Part shown: positions 50,042 to 58,854 of the stretch, one piece after another
Layout: every line of letters starts with the position of its first letter
Numbering within the stretch: the stretch's first letter is position 1
DNA from: Spirosoma taeanense
GTDB lineage: Bacteria; Bacteroidota; Bacteroidia; Cytophagales; Spirosomataceae
Reading direction: 5' to 3'
Assembly (NCBI RefSeq): GCF_013127955.1
Contig: NZ_CP053435.1
Coordinates: 2,356,001 to 2,420,000 of the forward strand
Length of the DNA stretch: 64,000 nt
Notes under the pieces: model-generated
Database searches by the model: none
Told to the model about the DNA's origin: nothing
The model's input: only the letters and a program-made list of their open reading frames with translations
Program-made: the position numbers and the translations under genes

Positions 50042-50551
50042 TTATAGCGATTGCGCGACGGGGGCTGCATTTGCACCAATGTTCCCCGTTGCCACCAGGG
50101 CAGAGCCGGTCATTATTTTTACGCTGGCGTTATAAGTGTTCAGCTTATCGTAGAAACCGGCTTCGCTGATCACAAAGTATTTATTGGTGGAAAACCCGCC
50201 CGTTGCTCCGCTCACGGCATCCAGTGGCTTCAACACGGTGGTTGAGTTGGCCGCCAGTGCACCCTGGTAAATGCCCGCCGAGTACGAAGAGCCGCTGGCC
50301 GTATTGTATAGACCCATCTGTACCAGCGTAACGGCCGAGCTGTATTTATAGAACACGACCCGTCCGTATATATTCTTGCTGTCGGCAGAGGTCAGGGTGT
50401 ACGACTTATAAGTCGATACGGTTCCCCCGCCGGGTGCCACGCTCAGATTTGGCTCATAGTTCTGCTGCTCGCAGGAGGTCAGAAAAACGACCAGAGCGAT
50501 AAGAAGATTAAGCAGGCAGAAAGCACTTCGTTTAATAGTTAATCGGTTCAT
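50042..50551 (-). CDS. Small lipoprotein encoded with a TonB receptor
   Basis: 169 residues with a lipoprotein signal; lipobox LTSC at Cys27. The mature part is Ser/Thr/Ala-rich and beta-like (SADSKNIYGRVVFYKYSSAV, TLVQMGLYNTASGSSYSAGI). It faintly recalls DUF4397-type extracellular domains, but I do not recognise the family with confidence. It starts 14 nt after the TonB receptor stop, so it is probably cotranscribed and may be the surface partner of that receptor in place of SusD. Confidence 0.75.
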   Translation of the reverse strand: MNRLTIKRSAFCLLNLLIALVVFLTSCEQQNYEPNLSVAPGGGTVSTYKSYTLTSADSKNIYGRVVFYKYSSAVTLVQMGLYNTASGSSYSAGIYQGALAANSTTVLKPLDAVSGATGGFSTNKYFVISEAGFYDKLNTYNASVKIMTGSALVATGNIGANAAPVAQSL

Positions 50552-50565
50552 TTTCGGAGAAAGCG

Positions 50566-53520
50566 TTAGAAGTTGAACATCACACGACCGTAGTAGTAAG
50601 CGCCGTTGGAGCCCTGCTGGTTGTTAGAGTAGAGATAGAAGCCCCGGTTCTCGGAGCGCAGCATCTCGGGGTATTTGTCGAAGATGTTGCTGCCACCCAC
50701 CGAGAATTTCAGGTTACGGGTCATCGCGTAGCCGATGCTCAGGTCAAAAATCGTCTGAGGAGAGAAGGTCTGGTCGTAGAAATTGCCGTCGTTATCTGCC
50801 GAGACCGACCGTTCCGTAACCGAACCGAAATACGTGCCGCGTAGCATGACATCGAACTTATTGACGCGGTACATAATCGAGCCGATTAGCTTACTGCGTG
50901 GGGTTCCGGTCTCAAACTGGCCAATTACGTCCCGGCTCAGGTATTTGTCCACCACCTGCTCTTCGGTCAGATTGGCTACGTTCAGATTCAGCGTTTTACG
51001 ACTCAGCACCGTGTTTCGGCTGAAAATGGTCGCTAAGCTGAACGTCAGGCTGTGGTTACGTGCCAGGTTGTACGTATAGTTTCCAACGGCTTCGATACCT
51101 CTGGAGCGAACGTTGGCGCCGTTGACAAAAAACTGCGCTTCGCCACCTCCGATTACTTCTCCGTAGTTATTTCCTACTTCAGATGCGTTGAAATAGCTGG
51201 TTCTGAAAATGCGGTTGTCTACGTCGATCTGGTAGGCATCCACGGTTACCTCAAACCCCTGCGCTGGCTGATACGTCATCCCGAAACCATAGGTGCGCGA
51301 GTTCTCCTGGCTCAATCCCCGAATGCCCAGTACCCGGGCCGCCGTGCTGTTGGTTGGATAGGTCGTTACGTCCAGAGGCTGCGGAATGCCGTTTGCATCC
51401 GGAACAAAGGCCGTAGCTGTGTGCGTATAATTCAACTCCTGCAGCGAAGGAGCCCGGAAGCCGCTGGCAATCGAGCCGCGGATGGTCAGGTTGTTCGTGA
51501 GCGAATAGCGGGCCGCCAGTTTCCCGATCGTCACGCCACCAAAGTCCGAGTAGTTTTCCAGCCGCAGCGCACCTGCAATCAGCAGCTTCCGGGCAACTTC
51601 GAGCTCGGCGTCCAGGTAAGCCGCCATGGTAGTGCGGAATTCGTTCCGTTCATTCTTGGGGCCAAAACCGGCAAAACACTGGCAGTTGGCCGACAGGCTT
51701 TTCACGGTTACCTGCTGACCTGCATAGACCGATAGCGGATTTCCGCTGGCATCCGTAATTGGGGTGCTGCTGGCATCCTGCAGTGGCTTGCCATCCGGAC
51801 CAACCAGCAGGCCGGTTTGACTAACCGTCAGCGTACCTGCGTCGCCGTAGGTATAGCTTTCGTCCTGTCCCCGCAGAATCTTGTAATTCTCGACCCGCAT
51901 TTCGGCGCCGAACGCAATGTTAAGGCCGCCCATGATCTCTTTGAAATAGCGGGAGAAATCCAGGTTCGTCGAGTTCTGGGTAAACTGGTGTGTTCCCAGA
52001 TACATGTTTACCGGTGAGTTGGAGCCAAGCGACGCGTTCATGGTGTTGACCATACCCAGGCGCATGGTATTCCGACCGAAGGTATTGCTGAAATCAACAC
52101 TGAACTCACCTACCCGGCTCCGGATACCGACCGTGTTGGAAATGTCGGATGTATTGGAGGTCATCTGTGGTCTGAAGCCGTTAGGATACAGCAGGTAGTT
52201 GAAGCGGTCGGTCTGCGAAGGGCGCCGGTAGTAGCAGGAAAACCCTTTCAGATACTTGTAGGAGGCCCCGCCGAAGCTATAGATTGTTGTTGTGGGGTTG
52301 ATCTCATAGCCGGCATTATAGAACGTGCTTCCCAGCGTAACGGCGGGCATACCGGCATATACTGCAAAGTCGGCCCGGGTCAGGCCGCGGGCACTCAGCA
52401 GTCCATTTTCGGTTTTGAGGTTGGTTGCCAGTGCATTGTTACCGCTCGCCAGCGCGTTGATCAGCTCCGGGTTGGTAACAACCGGCTTGCCGTTTTTGTC
52501 GGTGCGCAGGTTGTTCAGATAGGTTTTGTCATAGATTTCCCAGTCGTTGACAAAGGGGCGTAGCGTTGGCCGACGCTGGGTAATCTGACCGGAAACGTTG
52601 AAATAACCTTTTTCGGCAATCTTGAACCCATAGTTGGCATCGAACTGATAGTTAAATCCGTCGGGTTTGGTGGCCTGGGTCAGGTCGCCCGCGTTACCAC
52701 CCGAGTTCAGGTAGCCCCCGCCGGTCAGGTTACTGGTCAGTTTGTTGGTGCCTTTCTTCAGAATGATGTTCACCACACCCGCAACCGCATCCGATCCATA
52801 TTGCGCAGCGGCTCCGTCGCGCAGAATCTCTACCCGATCAATGGCCGCAGCCGGGATCGTCATCAGATCAACGGAGGTGGACGGGCTGCCTACGGCGGTG
52901 CCGGTAATCAGCAGGGCCGAGGTATGCCGGCGTTTTCCGTTAATTAGAACCAGAATCTGGTTCGGGGCCATGTTCCGTAACTGCACCGGATCGACATGCG
53001 AGTCGAGGTCGCCCCCCTGCGACCGGACAGCGTTGAAGCTGGGCGCAACATAGGCCAGAATCTGAGCCAGGTCAAGCTGAGGTAGGTCGCCCATAATCTC
53101 CTTGATCGAGATGACATCCACCGGTACGGGCGTTTCCAGAACGGTTCGTCCGACGTTACGGGTACCGGTTACGATCAGTTCGTTCAGCTCACTCGCGTCT
53201 TCATCCAGAGAAACCGAAAAGGTGGTGTTGCTGCCAACTTTTAATTCTTTCGTTTTAAAGCCAATAAAGCTGAACACGAGTACATCTTCCGGCGTCGCTT
53301 CCAGGGAAAATGCGCCCTGATTATCCGTTACGGTGCCTCGGCGGGTATTGCCTTTTATGAGCACGTTGACTCCCTGCAAGGCCTCGGAATTTAACGTAGT
53401 GGTCACTTTGCCGGTTATGCGCCTGGTCTGGGCCATAGCGGTTTCCGGGAGGAGTGCGAGCATGACAAGTAGGGCAATCAGCGCCGGTGCGAGGTCATGT
53501 CTGAGTAATTTTTGCTTCAT
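50566..53520 (-). CDS. TonB-dependent outer-membrane receptor with CarboxypepD_reg-like domain
   Basis: 984 residues. The signal peptide (LIALLVMLALLPETAMAQ) is followed by a carboxypeptidase-regulatory-like domain (RITGKVTTTLNSEALQGVNV) at about 35-115, a plug domain (VPVDVISIKEIMGDLPQLDL, LRNMAPNQILVLINGKRRHT, RVEILRDGAAAQYGSDAVAG), and a 22-strand barrel ending in aromatic FNF. The plug resembles siderophore and vitamin receptors more than SusC. The substrate is unknown. No SusD gene follows; a small lipoprotein gene does. Confidence 0.95.
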   Translation of the reverse strand: MKQKLLRHDLAPALIALLVMLALLPETAMAQTRRITGKVTTTLNSEALQGVNVLIKGNTRRGTVTDNQGAFSLEATPEDVLVFSFIGFKTKELKVGSNTTFSVSLDEDASELNELIVTGTRNVGRTVLETPVPVDVISIKEIMGDLPQLDLAQILAYVAPSFNAVRSQGGDLDSHVDPVQLRNMAPNQILVLINGKRRHTSALLITGTAVGSPSTSVDLMTIPAAAIDRVEILRDGAAAQYGSDAVAGVVNIILKKGTNKLTSNLTGGGYLNSGGNAGDLTQATKPDGFNYQFDANYGFKIAEKGYFNVSGQITQRRPTLRPFVNDWEIYDKTYLNNLRTDKNGKPVVTNPELINALASGNNALATNLKTENGLLSARGLTRADFAVYAGMPAVTLGSTFYNAGYEINPTTTIYSFGGASYKYLKGFSCYYRRPSQTDRFNYLLYPNGFRPQMTSNTSDISNTVGIRSRVGEFSVDFSNTFGRNTMRLGMVNTMNASLGSNSPVNMYLGTHQFTQNSTNLDFSRYFKEIMGGLNIAFGAEMRVENYKILRGQDESYTYGDAGTLTVSQTGLLVGPDGKPLQDASSTPITDASGNPLSVYAGQQVTVKSLSANCQCFAGFGPKNERNEFRTTMAAYLDAELEVARKLLIAGALRLENYSDFGGVTIGKLAARYSLTNNLTIRGSIASGFRAPSLQELNYTHTATAFVPDANGIPQPLDVTTYPTNSTAARVLGIRGLSQENSRTYGFGMTYQPAQGFEVTVDAYQIDVDNRIFRTSYFNASEVGNNYGEVIGGGEAQFFVNGANVRSRGIEAVGNYTYNLARNHSLTFSLATIFSRNTVLSRKTLNLNVANLTEEQVVDKYLSRDVIGQFETGTPRSKLIGSIMYRVNKFDVMLRGTYFGSVTERSVSADNDGNFYDQTFSPQTIFDLSIGYAMTRNLKFSVGGSNIFDKYPEMLRSENRGFYLYSNNQQGSNGAYYYGRVMFNF

Positions 53521-53915
53521 AGGTTGTCAGAAAATTGGTTACTAATTGCTGTTCCGGGGTTTGTTAGGTGTAAAATCTGGGCAATAAAAGACCGACAGCC
53601 GTTTTTGACGGCCTGGCGACTATAGCGAAAGTGACGTTGAGAAGAAAAGGCTGACGCCGTCTAACTGGGGGCGTTAATTAAGAGAGGCTGTCAGGTAAAG
53701 CAATCACTGAAAGGATTACCAATTAGCATATCGTAAAGATGATTTGATATTGTATTTTGTGAATTATGCCAATTTAAATTTTAATGTCAAGCTTTAAATG
53801 AAAATTTTGTGTTGTGTTATAAGTATAGTTCAGTAGAAAAATATATAATTCCTATTTCGTCCCAGTCGATACCAACGGGCGCAGTAGGACGCAACTGCGT
53901 TTGCAGTGGGGATAA
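53521..53915. other. AT-rich region upstream of the TonB receptor gene
   Basis: This gap is markedly AT-rich at about 53700-53850. It must contain the receptor promoter on the minus strand, but I find no exact TANNTTTG there. No reading frame or hairpin with a T-tract is visible in it. Confidence 0.4.
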
Positions 53916-53942
53916 AAACAAAAAATGGCTCATCGAGCCATT
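53916..53942 (-). terminator. Terminator of nagA
   Basis: On the minus strand: AATGGCTC, loop GAT, GAGCCATT, then TTTTTGTTTTT. It begins 22 nt after the nagA stop codon. Confidence 0.8.
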
Positions 53943-53964
53943 CTTATTCTTGCTGTGAGAGCCG

Positions 53965-55116
53965 CTAGGCCCGCCACACCTGCCGCACGTGGAGCGCCTG
54001 GTCGAGTCGAACCAAATTAGCTACGTAGCCGGGTGCAACATGACCAATCTGGTCGCTCAGGCCGAGAATCTTAGCCGGTGTCGTCGTCGCCATCCGTAGA
54101 GCGTCGGTCAGACTAAGGCCCACGCGCTCGACACATACGCGAACACAATCAATCAGTGTAATAGCTGATCCGGCCAGCTTTCCTTCATTATTGACATACC
54201 GGCCGGGCCCGTTCGGGTCGGATTCGTGATGGACCACAAACTGTCCCAGGGTAAACTCTGGCCGGGGCGGATTGGCAAACAGGGCGTCCGAAATCAGAAA
54301 CAGGCGGTCGGGTCCCAGCAACCGGTAGGCTACCCGAATGGCAACCGGATCGCAGTGGTACCCGTCGGCGATGATACTGCTCCGGACGGTAGCATGATCA
54401 AACACTGCCCCGACAATGCCCGGTTCTCGGCTTTCAAACCCCCGCATGGCATTGTAGAGGTGCGTAGCCAGGGGGCAATCCGTTGAGAACGCCGTCATGG
54501 CCTGCTCATAGGTCGCATTAGAGTGCCCCAGCGAAAGCAGCGTGTTGGCGTGTTTACGGGTCCGAATGACTTCGAGTTGCTCCGGCGAGAAAATTTCCGG
54601 GGCAAGCGTCAGAATACGAATCGCGTCGGCATTGGTGCTGAACAGGGTTTCCAGTTCACCTTCGGCGGGTGTTCGAACAAAGGCCGGGCTGTGGGCCCCG
54701 CGCTTGATGGGGTTGAAATACGGACCTTCGATATGAATACCCGGCACTCCCAACGGTTTTTCGGTGCGCACAACCTGCACAGCCGCCGTGGCCTGCAGCA
54801 TGATCTCGAGCGAGGTCGAGTGAATCGTAGGCAGCAGGGTTGTAGTGCCGTTGCTGGCATGGGATTCGTAAATATGTCGGACGGTGTCGGGCGTCGGCTC
54901 TTCGTTGAGAAACAGATTCGAGCCACCGTACAACTGCAGGTCAATCAGGCCGGGAATGAGGTAGTCGCCATTCAAATCGACAACGGTAGCCTGATCATTG
55001 GGAACGATGTCGTCTGCAACTTCCTGAATACGACCATTCGCAACATGTACCGTTGCGCCGGTCAGGAACGTTTCACCCGTAAAGAGGGTCGCGTTCTGAA
55101 AAAGAATTTCCTGCAT
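53965..55116 (-). CDS. nagA: N-acetylglucosamine-6-phosphate deacetylase
   Basis: 383 residues of the amidohydrolase superfamily. Metal and substrate residues lie in GIHIEGPYFNPIKRGAH (Glu), LLSLGHSNATYEQ (His), ATHLYNAMRGFESREPG (His) and FLISDALF (catalytic Asp). The N-terminal sandwich strand LIPGLIDLQLYGG matches the family. It removes acetate from GlcNAc-6-phosphate in amino-sugar and cell-wall recycling. nagB is not in the window. Confidence 0.94.
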   Translation of the reverse strand: MQEILFQNATLFTGETFLTGATVHVANGRIQEVADDIVPNDQATVVDLNGDYLIPGLIDLQLYGGSNLFLNEEPTPDTVRHIYESHASNGTTTLLPTIHSTSLEIMLQATAAVQVVRTEKPLGVPGIHIEGPYFNPIKRGAHSPAFVRTPAEGELETLFSTNADAIRILTLAPEIFSPEQLEVIRTRKHANTLLSLGHSNATYEQAMTAFSTDCPLATHLYNAMRGFESREPGIVGAVFDHATVRSSIIADGYHCDPVAIRVAYRLLGPDRLFLISDALFANPPRPEFTLGQFVVHHESDPNGPGRYVNNEGKLAGSAITLIDCVRVCVERVGLSLTDALRMATTTPAKILGLSDQIGHVAPGYVANLVRLDQALHVRQVWRA

Positions 55117-55164
55117 GATACGGGCAGTCGAAAAAGCCTTTCCTGGGAAAGAAGTCGCGTGAGA

Positions 55165-55449
55165 TTACTTGGCTATTTTGGTTAGTTCAACCGGAGCGGC
55201 AAACCAGTCTTTAGCCAGTTCGCCAAACTCCTTCATGTGCGGCATCTGCTCATGCGCCAGCAGCCCGGCTTCGTCGGTCCAGAGCTCGTGCATGATGAAA
55301 TGGGTGGGATGTTCGGCGCTTTCGTAAAGTTCGTAAAGCAGACAGGCGTCTTCTTCGCGCACTTTGGCAACGAGGTTGAACAGGCCATTGCGGAGTTGAG
55401 CCTCACAGCCGGGGCGGGCATGAATGGTAGCAAAAACGGAGAGTGGCAT
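55165..55449 (-). CDS. Antibiotic biosynthesis monooxygenase (ABM) domain protein
   Basis: 94 residues forming one ABM/YgiN-type ferredoxin-like domain: LSVFATIHARPGCEAQLRNG, CLLYELYESAEHPTHFIMHE, LWTDEAGLLAHEQMPHMKEF. Such small dimeric proteins include quinol monooxygenases, but most are uncharacterised. It lies between aroE and nagA on the same strand; gaps are about 40-50 nt. Confidence 0.92.
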   Translation of the reverse strand: MPLSVFATIHARPGCEAQLRNGLFNLVAKVREEDACLLYELYESAEHPTHFIMHELWTDEAGLLAHEQMPHMKEFGELAKDWFAAPVELTKIAK

Positions 55450-55488
55450 TCGGTAAGAGTTTATTAGAAAAGAAGCATTGTCAGGAAT

Positions 55489-56232
55489 CTACCCCTGCCA
55501 GATTGCCCACGCTTTTTCGGCCTGCAGCACCAGCATTGGATAACCATTCATAACCGCAGCCCCTCGCTCCTGACCAAGCTGCATAAATCGGGTTTCGGCG
55601 GGATTATACACCAGATCGTACAGCAGATGCCGGTCGGTGAGCAGGGGATAGGGCAGGGCCGGAGCCTGAACCACATTCGGGTAAGTACCCACCGGCGAGC
55701 AGTTGATAATCAGAGCATACGCTTGAATTACATTCTCTAACTCGTCATAAGTCAGATTGTCGCCGGTTTTTGTGCGCGACACGGCCTTGTATGGAATTGT
55801 TAGGTCTGTCAGGGCTGCGACGACGGCTTTCGAAGCACCACCCGTACCCAGCACCAGCGCCTGAAGGCCAGCTGTGGTACGTCCGAGCAACGCCAGCCAC
55901 TCTTCGAGCGATTGGCGAAAGCCATAGTAGTCGGAGTTATAGCCCGTTACGGTTCCGTCACGCTCAAGCTTGATGACATTTACCGCGCCAACTTTTTCGG
56001 CCGAACTGTCGAGCCGGTCCAGATAAGGCAGTACGGCCTGCTTGTGCGGAATCGTTACGTTCAGGCCATGCAGATCGGGCGTCTGGAGTAACGCCCGTAG
56101 AGTCGTAATGTCGGGCATCTCGAACAACTCGTACTGACAATCCTTAATACCTTCACGGGCGAACTTCTCGGTAAAATACCGCTGCGAGAACGAGTGCGTA
56201 AGCGGAAACCCAATGAGACCGTAGCGCGTCAT
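55489..56232 (-). CDS. aroE: Shikimate dehydrogenase
   Basis: 247 residues. The substrate-binding domain has LIGFPLTHSFSQRYFTEKF and the catalytic Lys in NVTIPHKQAVLPYLD. The NADPH-binding motif is VLGTGGASKAVVAALTDL, and the C-terminal helix region MVLQAEKAWAIW is typical. It reduces 3-dehydroshikimate to shikimate. It follows the DedA gene by 3 nt on the same strand, so they are cotranscribed. Confidence 0.95.
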   Translation of the reverse strand: MTRYGLIGFPLTHSFSQRYFTEKFAREGIKDCQYELFEMPDITTLRALLQTPDLHGLNVTIPHKQAVLPYLDRLDSSAEKVGAVNVIKLERDGTVTGYNSDYYGFRQSLEEWLALLGRTTAGLQALVLGTGGASKAVVAALTDLTIPYKAVSRTKTGDNLTYDELENVIQAYALIINCSPVGTYPNVVQAPALPYPLLTDRHLLYDLVYNPAETRFMQLGQERGAAVMNGYPMLVLQAEKAWAIWQG

Positions 56233-56235
56233 AGA

Positions 56236-56886
56236 TTAGGCAGCCCGTTCGAGACGTTTGCGAACCGCCCCAAAAATGATGGGTAATACGGAAAGACCAA
56301 CAATGCCAAAAACGACCAGTTCGAAGTTTTTCTGAACGAACGGAATATTGCCGAAGAAGTAACCCAGCAGCGAGATGCTCGTAACCCAGAGAATGGCTCC
56401 CAGAATGCAGTACCGAATGTAGGTGCCGTAGTTCATACTGCCCGCGCCCGCCACAAACGGTGCAATCGTGCGTACGATGGGCATGAACCGGGCGATAATC
56501 ACCGTACGACCGCCGTGCTTGGCGTAAAACTTCTCGGTTTCGGCGATGTACTCCCGTTTGAAAAACAGAATCCGCTCCCGGGATTTAATCTGCTTGCCCA
56601 AGTATTTGCCAACGAAATAATTGACGTTATCGCCCAGCAGCGCGGCTCCAATCAGCAGAGGAATAATAACCCATACGCTCAGCTCATTCGTGTCGCGGGC
56701 GGCCAGTGCCCCGGCCGCAAACAGCAGCGAATCGCCCGGCAGCAGCGGCATGACAATCAGCCCGGTTTCGGTAAACACAATCAGGAACAGAATGGCGTAC
56801 AGCAGGACGCCGTATTCATTCGCCCAGATATCCAGATAACGATCCAGATGAAGCAGAAAATCGAGCAGAGATTTGATGAGTTCCAT
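56236..56886 (-). CDS. DedA family (VTT/SNARE-associated) membrane protein
   Basis: 216 residues with about five membrane segments. Family motifs are FTETGLIVMPLLPGDSLLFA, GDNVNYFVGKYLGKQI and the re-entrant region VIIARFMPIVRTIAPFVAG. DedA proteins act as lipid flippases or scramblases, some for undecaprenyl phosphate. It lies immediately upstream of aroE. A heptamer array lies just before its start codon. Confidence 0.94.
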   Translation of the reverse strand: MELIKSLLDFLLHLDRYLDIWANEYGVLLYAILFLIVFTETGLIVMPLLPGDSLLFAAGALAARDTNELSVWVIIPLLIGAALLGDNVNYFVGKYLGKQIKSRERILFFKREYIAETEKFYAKHGGRTVIIARFMPIVRTIAPFVAGAGSMNYGTYIRYCILGAILWVTSISLLGYFFGNIPFVQKNFELVVFGIVGLSVLPIIFGAVRKRLERAA

Positions 56887-56890
56887 TGAC

Positions 56891-56957
56891 TAGTGATTAG
56901 TGAGCAGTAAAAAGCGGTTCGTCTTCTGGCAGATCGACATCGGCCACTAAGCACCTG
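56891..56957. repeat. Weak inverted heptamer array upstream of the DedA gene
   Basis: TAGTGAT at 56891, TAGTGAG at 56898 and CAGTAAA at 56905 keep a 7-nt step. CCACTAA at 56944 and GCACCTG at 56951 are the facing units. The centre is longer and less regular than in the arrays at 21973 and 31155. Confidence 0.4.
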
Positions 56958-56967
56958 AAACCCGCTG

Positions 56968-57729
56968 TTATTTAGTAAGGAAGTGCGTGAACGTATCGCC
57001 ACGCAGGCCCAGACGGATGGTTTCTAACGGAATAACTTCGTGCGGAGCAATGTTGCCGACGTTGACATTAGCGCCGAGGAGCTTCACGAACCACACCTGC
57101 TGTTCTTTCTGGGGGGCCTCCCAAAGAATACTCTCAAACGGAATCTGCGTGAGAATCTCTTCGACCAGACCCTGCCGGACTTCGCCACTCGACCGGAACA
57201 GGCCAACTGTTCCGCCTTCGCGGGCTTCGCCGATGACCTTCCAGGCGCCTGCCTGCAATTCGGCTTTCATCAATTGAATCCACTTATAGGGTGGAATAAT
57301 CTTGGCTTCGTCTTTCGAGCCGACCTCCGACAGGACCGTAACCTGCGTAGCCAGCTTACGGATATAATCGCATTTATCGTCCTGGTGCATTTCAATTGAG
57401 CCGTCCGATACTTCGGCGTATTCCATACCGTATCTGTCGAGGAGCTTACGGTAATCGTCGAACTGGTTGCGCACCACAAACGCTTCAAACAGCGTTCCGC
57501 CAAAATAAACCGGGAGGTTAGCCTCGCGGTAAATCGCCAGTTTTTCTTTCAGATTTGGGGTAACAAAGGAAGTGGCCCAGCCTAGTTTAATAATGTCTGC
57601 GTATTCGGCGGAGGTTGATATAAAATCTTCCACTTCCCGCAGACTTAATCCCTTATCCATCACCATCGTCAGGCCGCTTTGGCGGGGTTTGGCGGTGCGG
57701 TCAGGTATTTGCGTAAGCGTATAATTCAT
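56968..57729 (-). CDS. comA: Phosphosulfolactate synthase
   Basis: 253 residues of the ComA family barrel: GLTMVMDKGLSLREVEDFIS, YADIIKLGWATSFV, YFGGTLFEAFVVRNQFDDY, YAEVSDGSIEM, EGGTVGLFRSSGEVR and LLGANVNVGNIAPHEVI. The enzyme adds sulfite to phosphoenolpyruvate. It was first known from coenzyme M synthesis in methanogens; in bacteria it makes sulfolactate. In Cytophagales it may feed sulfonolipid synthesis; this is an inference. It has a consensus promoter of its own. Confidence 0.92.
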   Translation of the reverse strand: MNYTLTQIPDRTAKPRQSGLTMVMDKGLSLREVEDFISTSAEYADIIKLGWATSFVTPNLKEKLAIYREANLPVYFGGTLFEAFVVRNQFDDYRKLLDRYGMEYAEVSDGSIEMHQDDKCDYIRKLATQVTVLSEVGSKDEAKIIPPYKWIQLMKAELQAGAWKVIGEAREGGTVGLFRSSGEVRQGLVEEILTQIPFESILWEAPQKEQQVWFVKLLGANVNVGNIAPHEVIPLETIRLGLRGDTFTHFLTK

Positions 57730-57762
57730 TCGTTTTGCTCAAGTAGGCGTGTTAAAATCGCC

Positions 57763-57794
57763 CAAAAGTAGCACAAGTCCCGAAAACCTCGCAA
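57763..57794 (-). promoter_or_regulatory. Consensus promoter for the phosphosulfolactate synthase gene
   Basis: On the minus strand: TTG at 57794-57792, a 21-nt spacer, TACTTTTG at 57770-57763. The leader would be about 30 nt. Confidence 0.65.
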
Positions 57795-57844
57795 GAAAGT
57801 ACACAAAGAATAGCGTCTGAAAGGCATTTGGCTTAGATAAATAC

Positions 57845-57852
57845 TATTTTTG
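57845..57852 (+). promoter_or_regulatory. TANNTTTG -7 element directly before the thioesterase gene
   Basis: TATTTTTG ends 6 nt before the ATG at 57859, so the transcript would be nearly leaderless. The nearest TTG (57828-57830) is only 14 nt upstream. Confidence 0.4.
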
Positions 57853-57858
57853 CCGGAT

Positions 57859-58305
57859 ATGGACAATTTAACAAATCCGCGTTTAGAGTATTTCCGTTCG
57901 CAGATTGGCCAGGATATGAAAGGCAGTATTTCGCCGTTTGGACGCTGGCTGAACGGAACCCTGCGCGCTGCTCACCATGGCCGTCTGGTTGCCGAGTATC
58001 GGGTTCGTGAGGAGTTGACCAACCCCGCCGGGGTGCTGCACGGCGGAGCCGTAGCGGGCATACTGGACGATCTGATCGGAGCTACAGTCTTTACGTTGGG
58101 ACGCGAGTTTGCCTATACGTCGGTCAGCCTGAACATTGATTTTCTGCACGCGGCCCGGCTTGGCGACGTGATAACTGCAACGGCCGACGTGATCCGGGCG
58201 GGCAAAAACATTATTCACTGCGAAGGGCGCATCGTGGCGGCCGACGGCAAAATCATCGCTAAAGGTGCTTCCAATCTGATTCAGACATCGGAGAAACTGG
58301 GCTGA
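57859..58305 (+). CDS. PaaI family hotdog thioesterase
   Basis: 148 residues from the ATG at 57859 (MDNLTNPRLEYFRSQIGQDM); a TTG three codons upstream was rejected. The hotdog helix motif NPAGVLHGGAVAGILDDLIG carries the conserved HGG and Asp, and the strands YTSVSLNIDFLHAARLGDVI and EGRIVAADGKIIAKGASNLI follow. It probably hydrolyses aromatic or medium-chain acyl-CoA. The substrate cannot be decided. Confidence 0.92.
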   Translation: MDNLTNPRLEYFRSQIGQDMKGSISPFGRWLNGTLRAAHHGRLVAEYRVREELTNPAGVLHGGAVAGILDDLIGATVFTLGREFAYTSVSLNIDFLHAARLGDVITATADVIRAGKNIIHCEGRIVAADGKIIAKGASNLIQTSEKLG

Positions 58306-58383
58306 TCAGGGGGCGGGATTACCCCGGTGAGTCAGATCGGGAGCTGATCCCAAGCTGAACACTTAAAAAAACAGGTTAACACA

Positions 58384-58414
58384 TTGACTGATTAGCTGTT
58401 TTTCGCTACTTTTG
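58384..58414 (+). promoter_or_regulatory. Consensus promoter for rplU-rpmA
   Basis: TTG at 58384-58386, a 20-nt spacer and TACTTTTG at 58407-58414. The leader to the rplU ATG is about 27 nt. It is one of the best matches in the window and fits a strongly expressed ribosomal operon. Confidence 0.75.
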
Positions 58415-58444
58415 CACCCTCATTTCCAATTTTATACACAACTC

Positions 58445-58762
58445 ATGTACGCAATCGTAGAGATCGCAGGGCAGCAATTCAAGATCCAGAAGGGTCGCTC
58501 CATCTATACCCACCGGTTAGAGGGCGATGTGGACGCTGCACTTGCCTCCGACAAGGTGAAGATTCTCCTTGTTGATAATGAAGGGAGCATTACCGTTGGT
58601 GCTCCGACTGTCGCTGGAGCGACCGTATCGGCCAAAATCGTCGAACACCTTAAAGGCGAGAAAGTTATCGTCTTCAAGAAGAAGCGTCGGAAAGGTTATA
58701 AAAAGAAGAACGGCCACCGTCAGTATCTGACGAAGGTTTTGATTGAAGATATCACCATCTAA
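58445..58762 (+). CDS. rplU: 50S ribosomal protein L21
   Basis: 105 residues from the ATG at 58445 (MYAIVEIAGQQFKIQKGRSI), not the upstream TTG that lies within the promoter. The C-terminal motif KKKRRKGYKKKNGHRQYLTK is diagnostic for L21. It is followed 92 nt later by rpmA, the usual partner. Confidence 0.97.
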   Translation: MYAIVEIAGQQFKIQKGRSIYTHRLEGDVDAALASDKVKILLVDNEGSITVGAPTVAGATVSAKIVEHLKGEKVIVFKKKRRKGYKKKNGHRQYLTKVLIEDITI

Positions 58763-58854
58763 AGTTATAAAATGGTCCGGTTGTTAAGGTGTCTGGTTCC
58801 GCCATACGTACCTCAACAACTTCCAGCGTAGAACTTTAAACTTTTTTAAAGACA

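Noticed and set aside
51052-51735. Open frame of 227 codons on the plus strand
   Set aside because: Antisense of the TonB receptor barrel region; no signal or domain.
54523-55185. Open frame of 220 codons opposite nagA
   Set aside because: Shadow of nagA, which has all catalytic residues.
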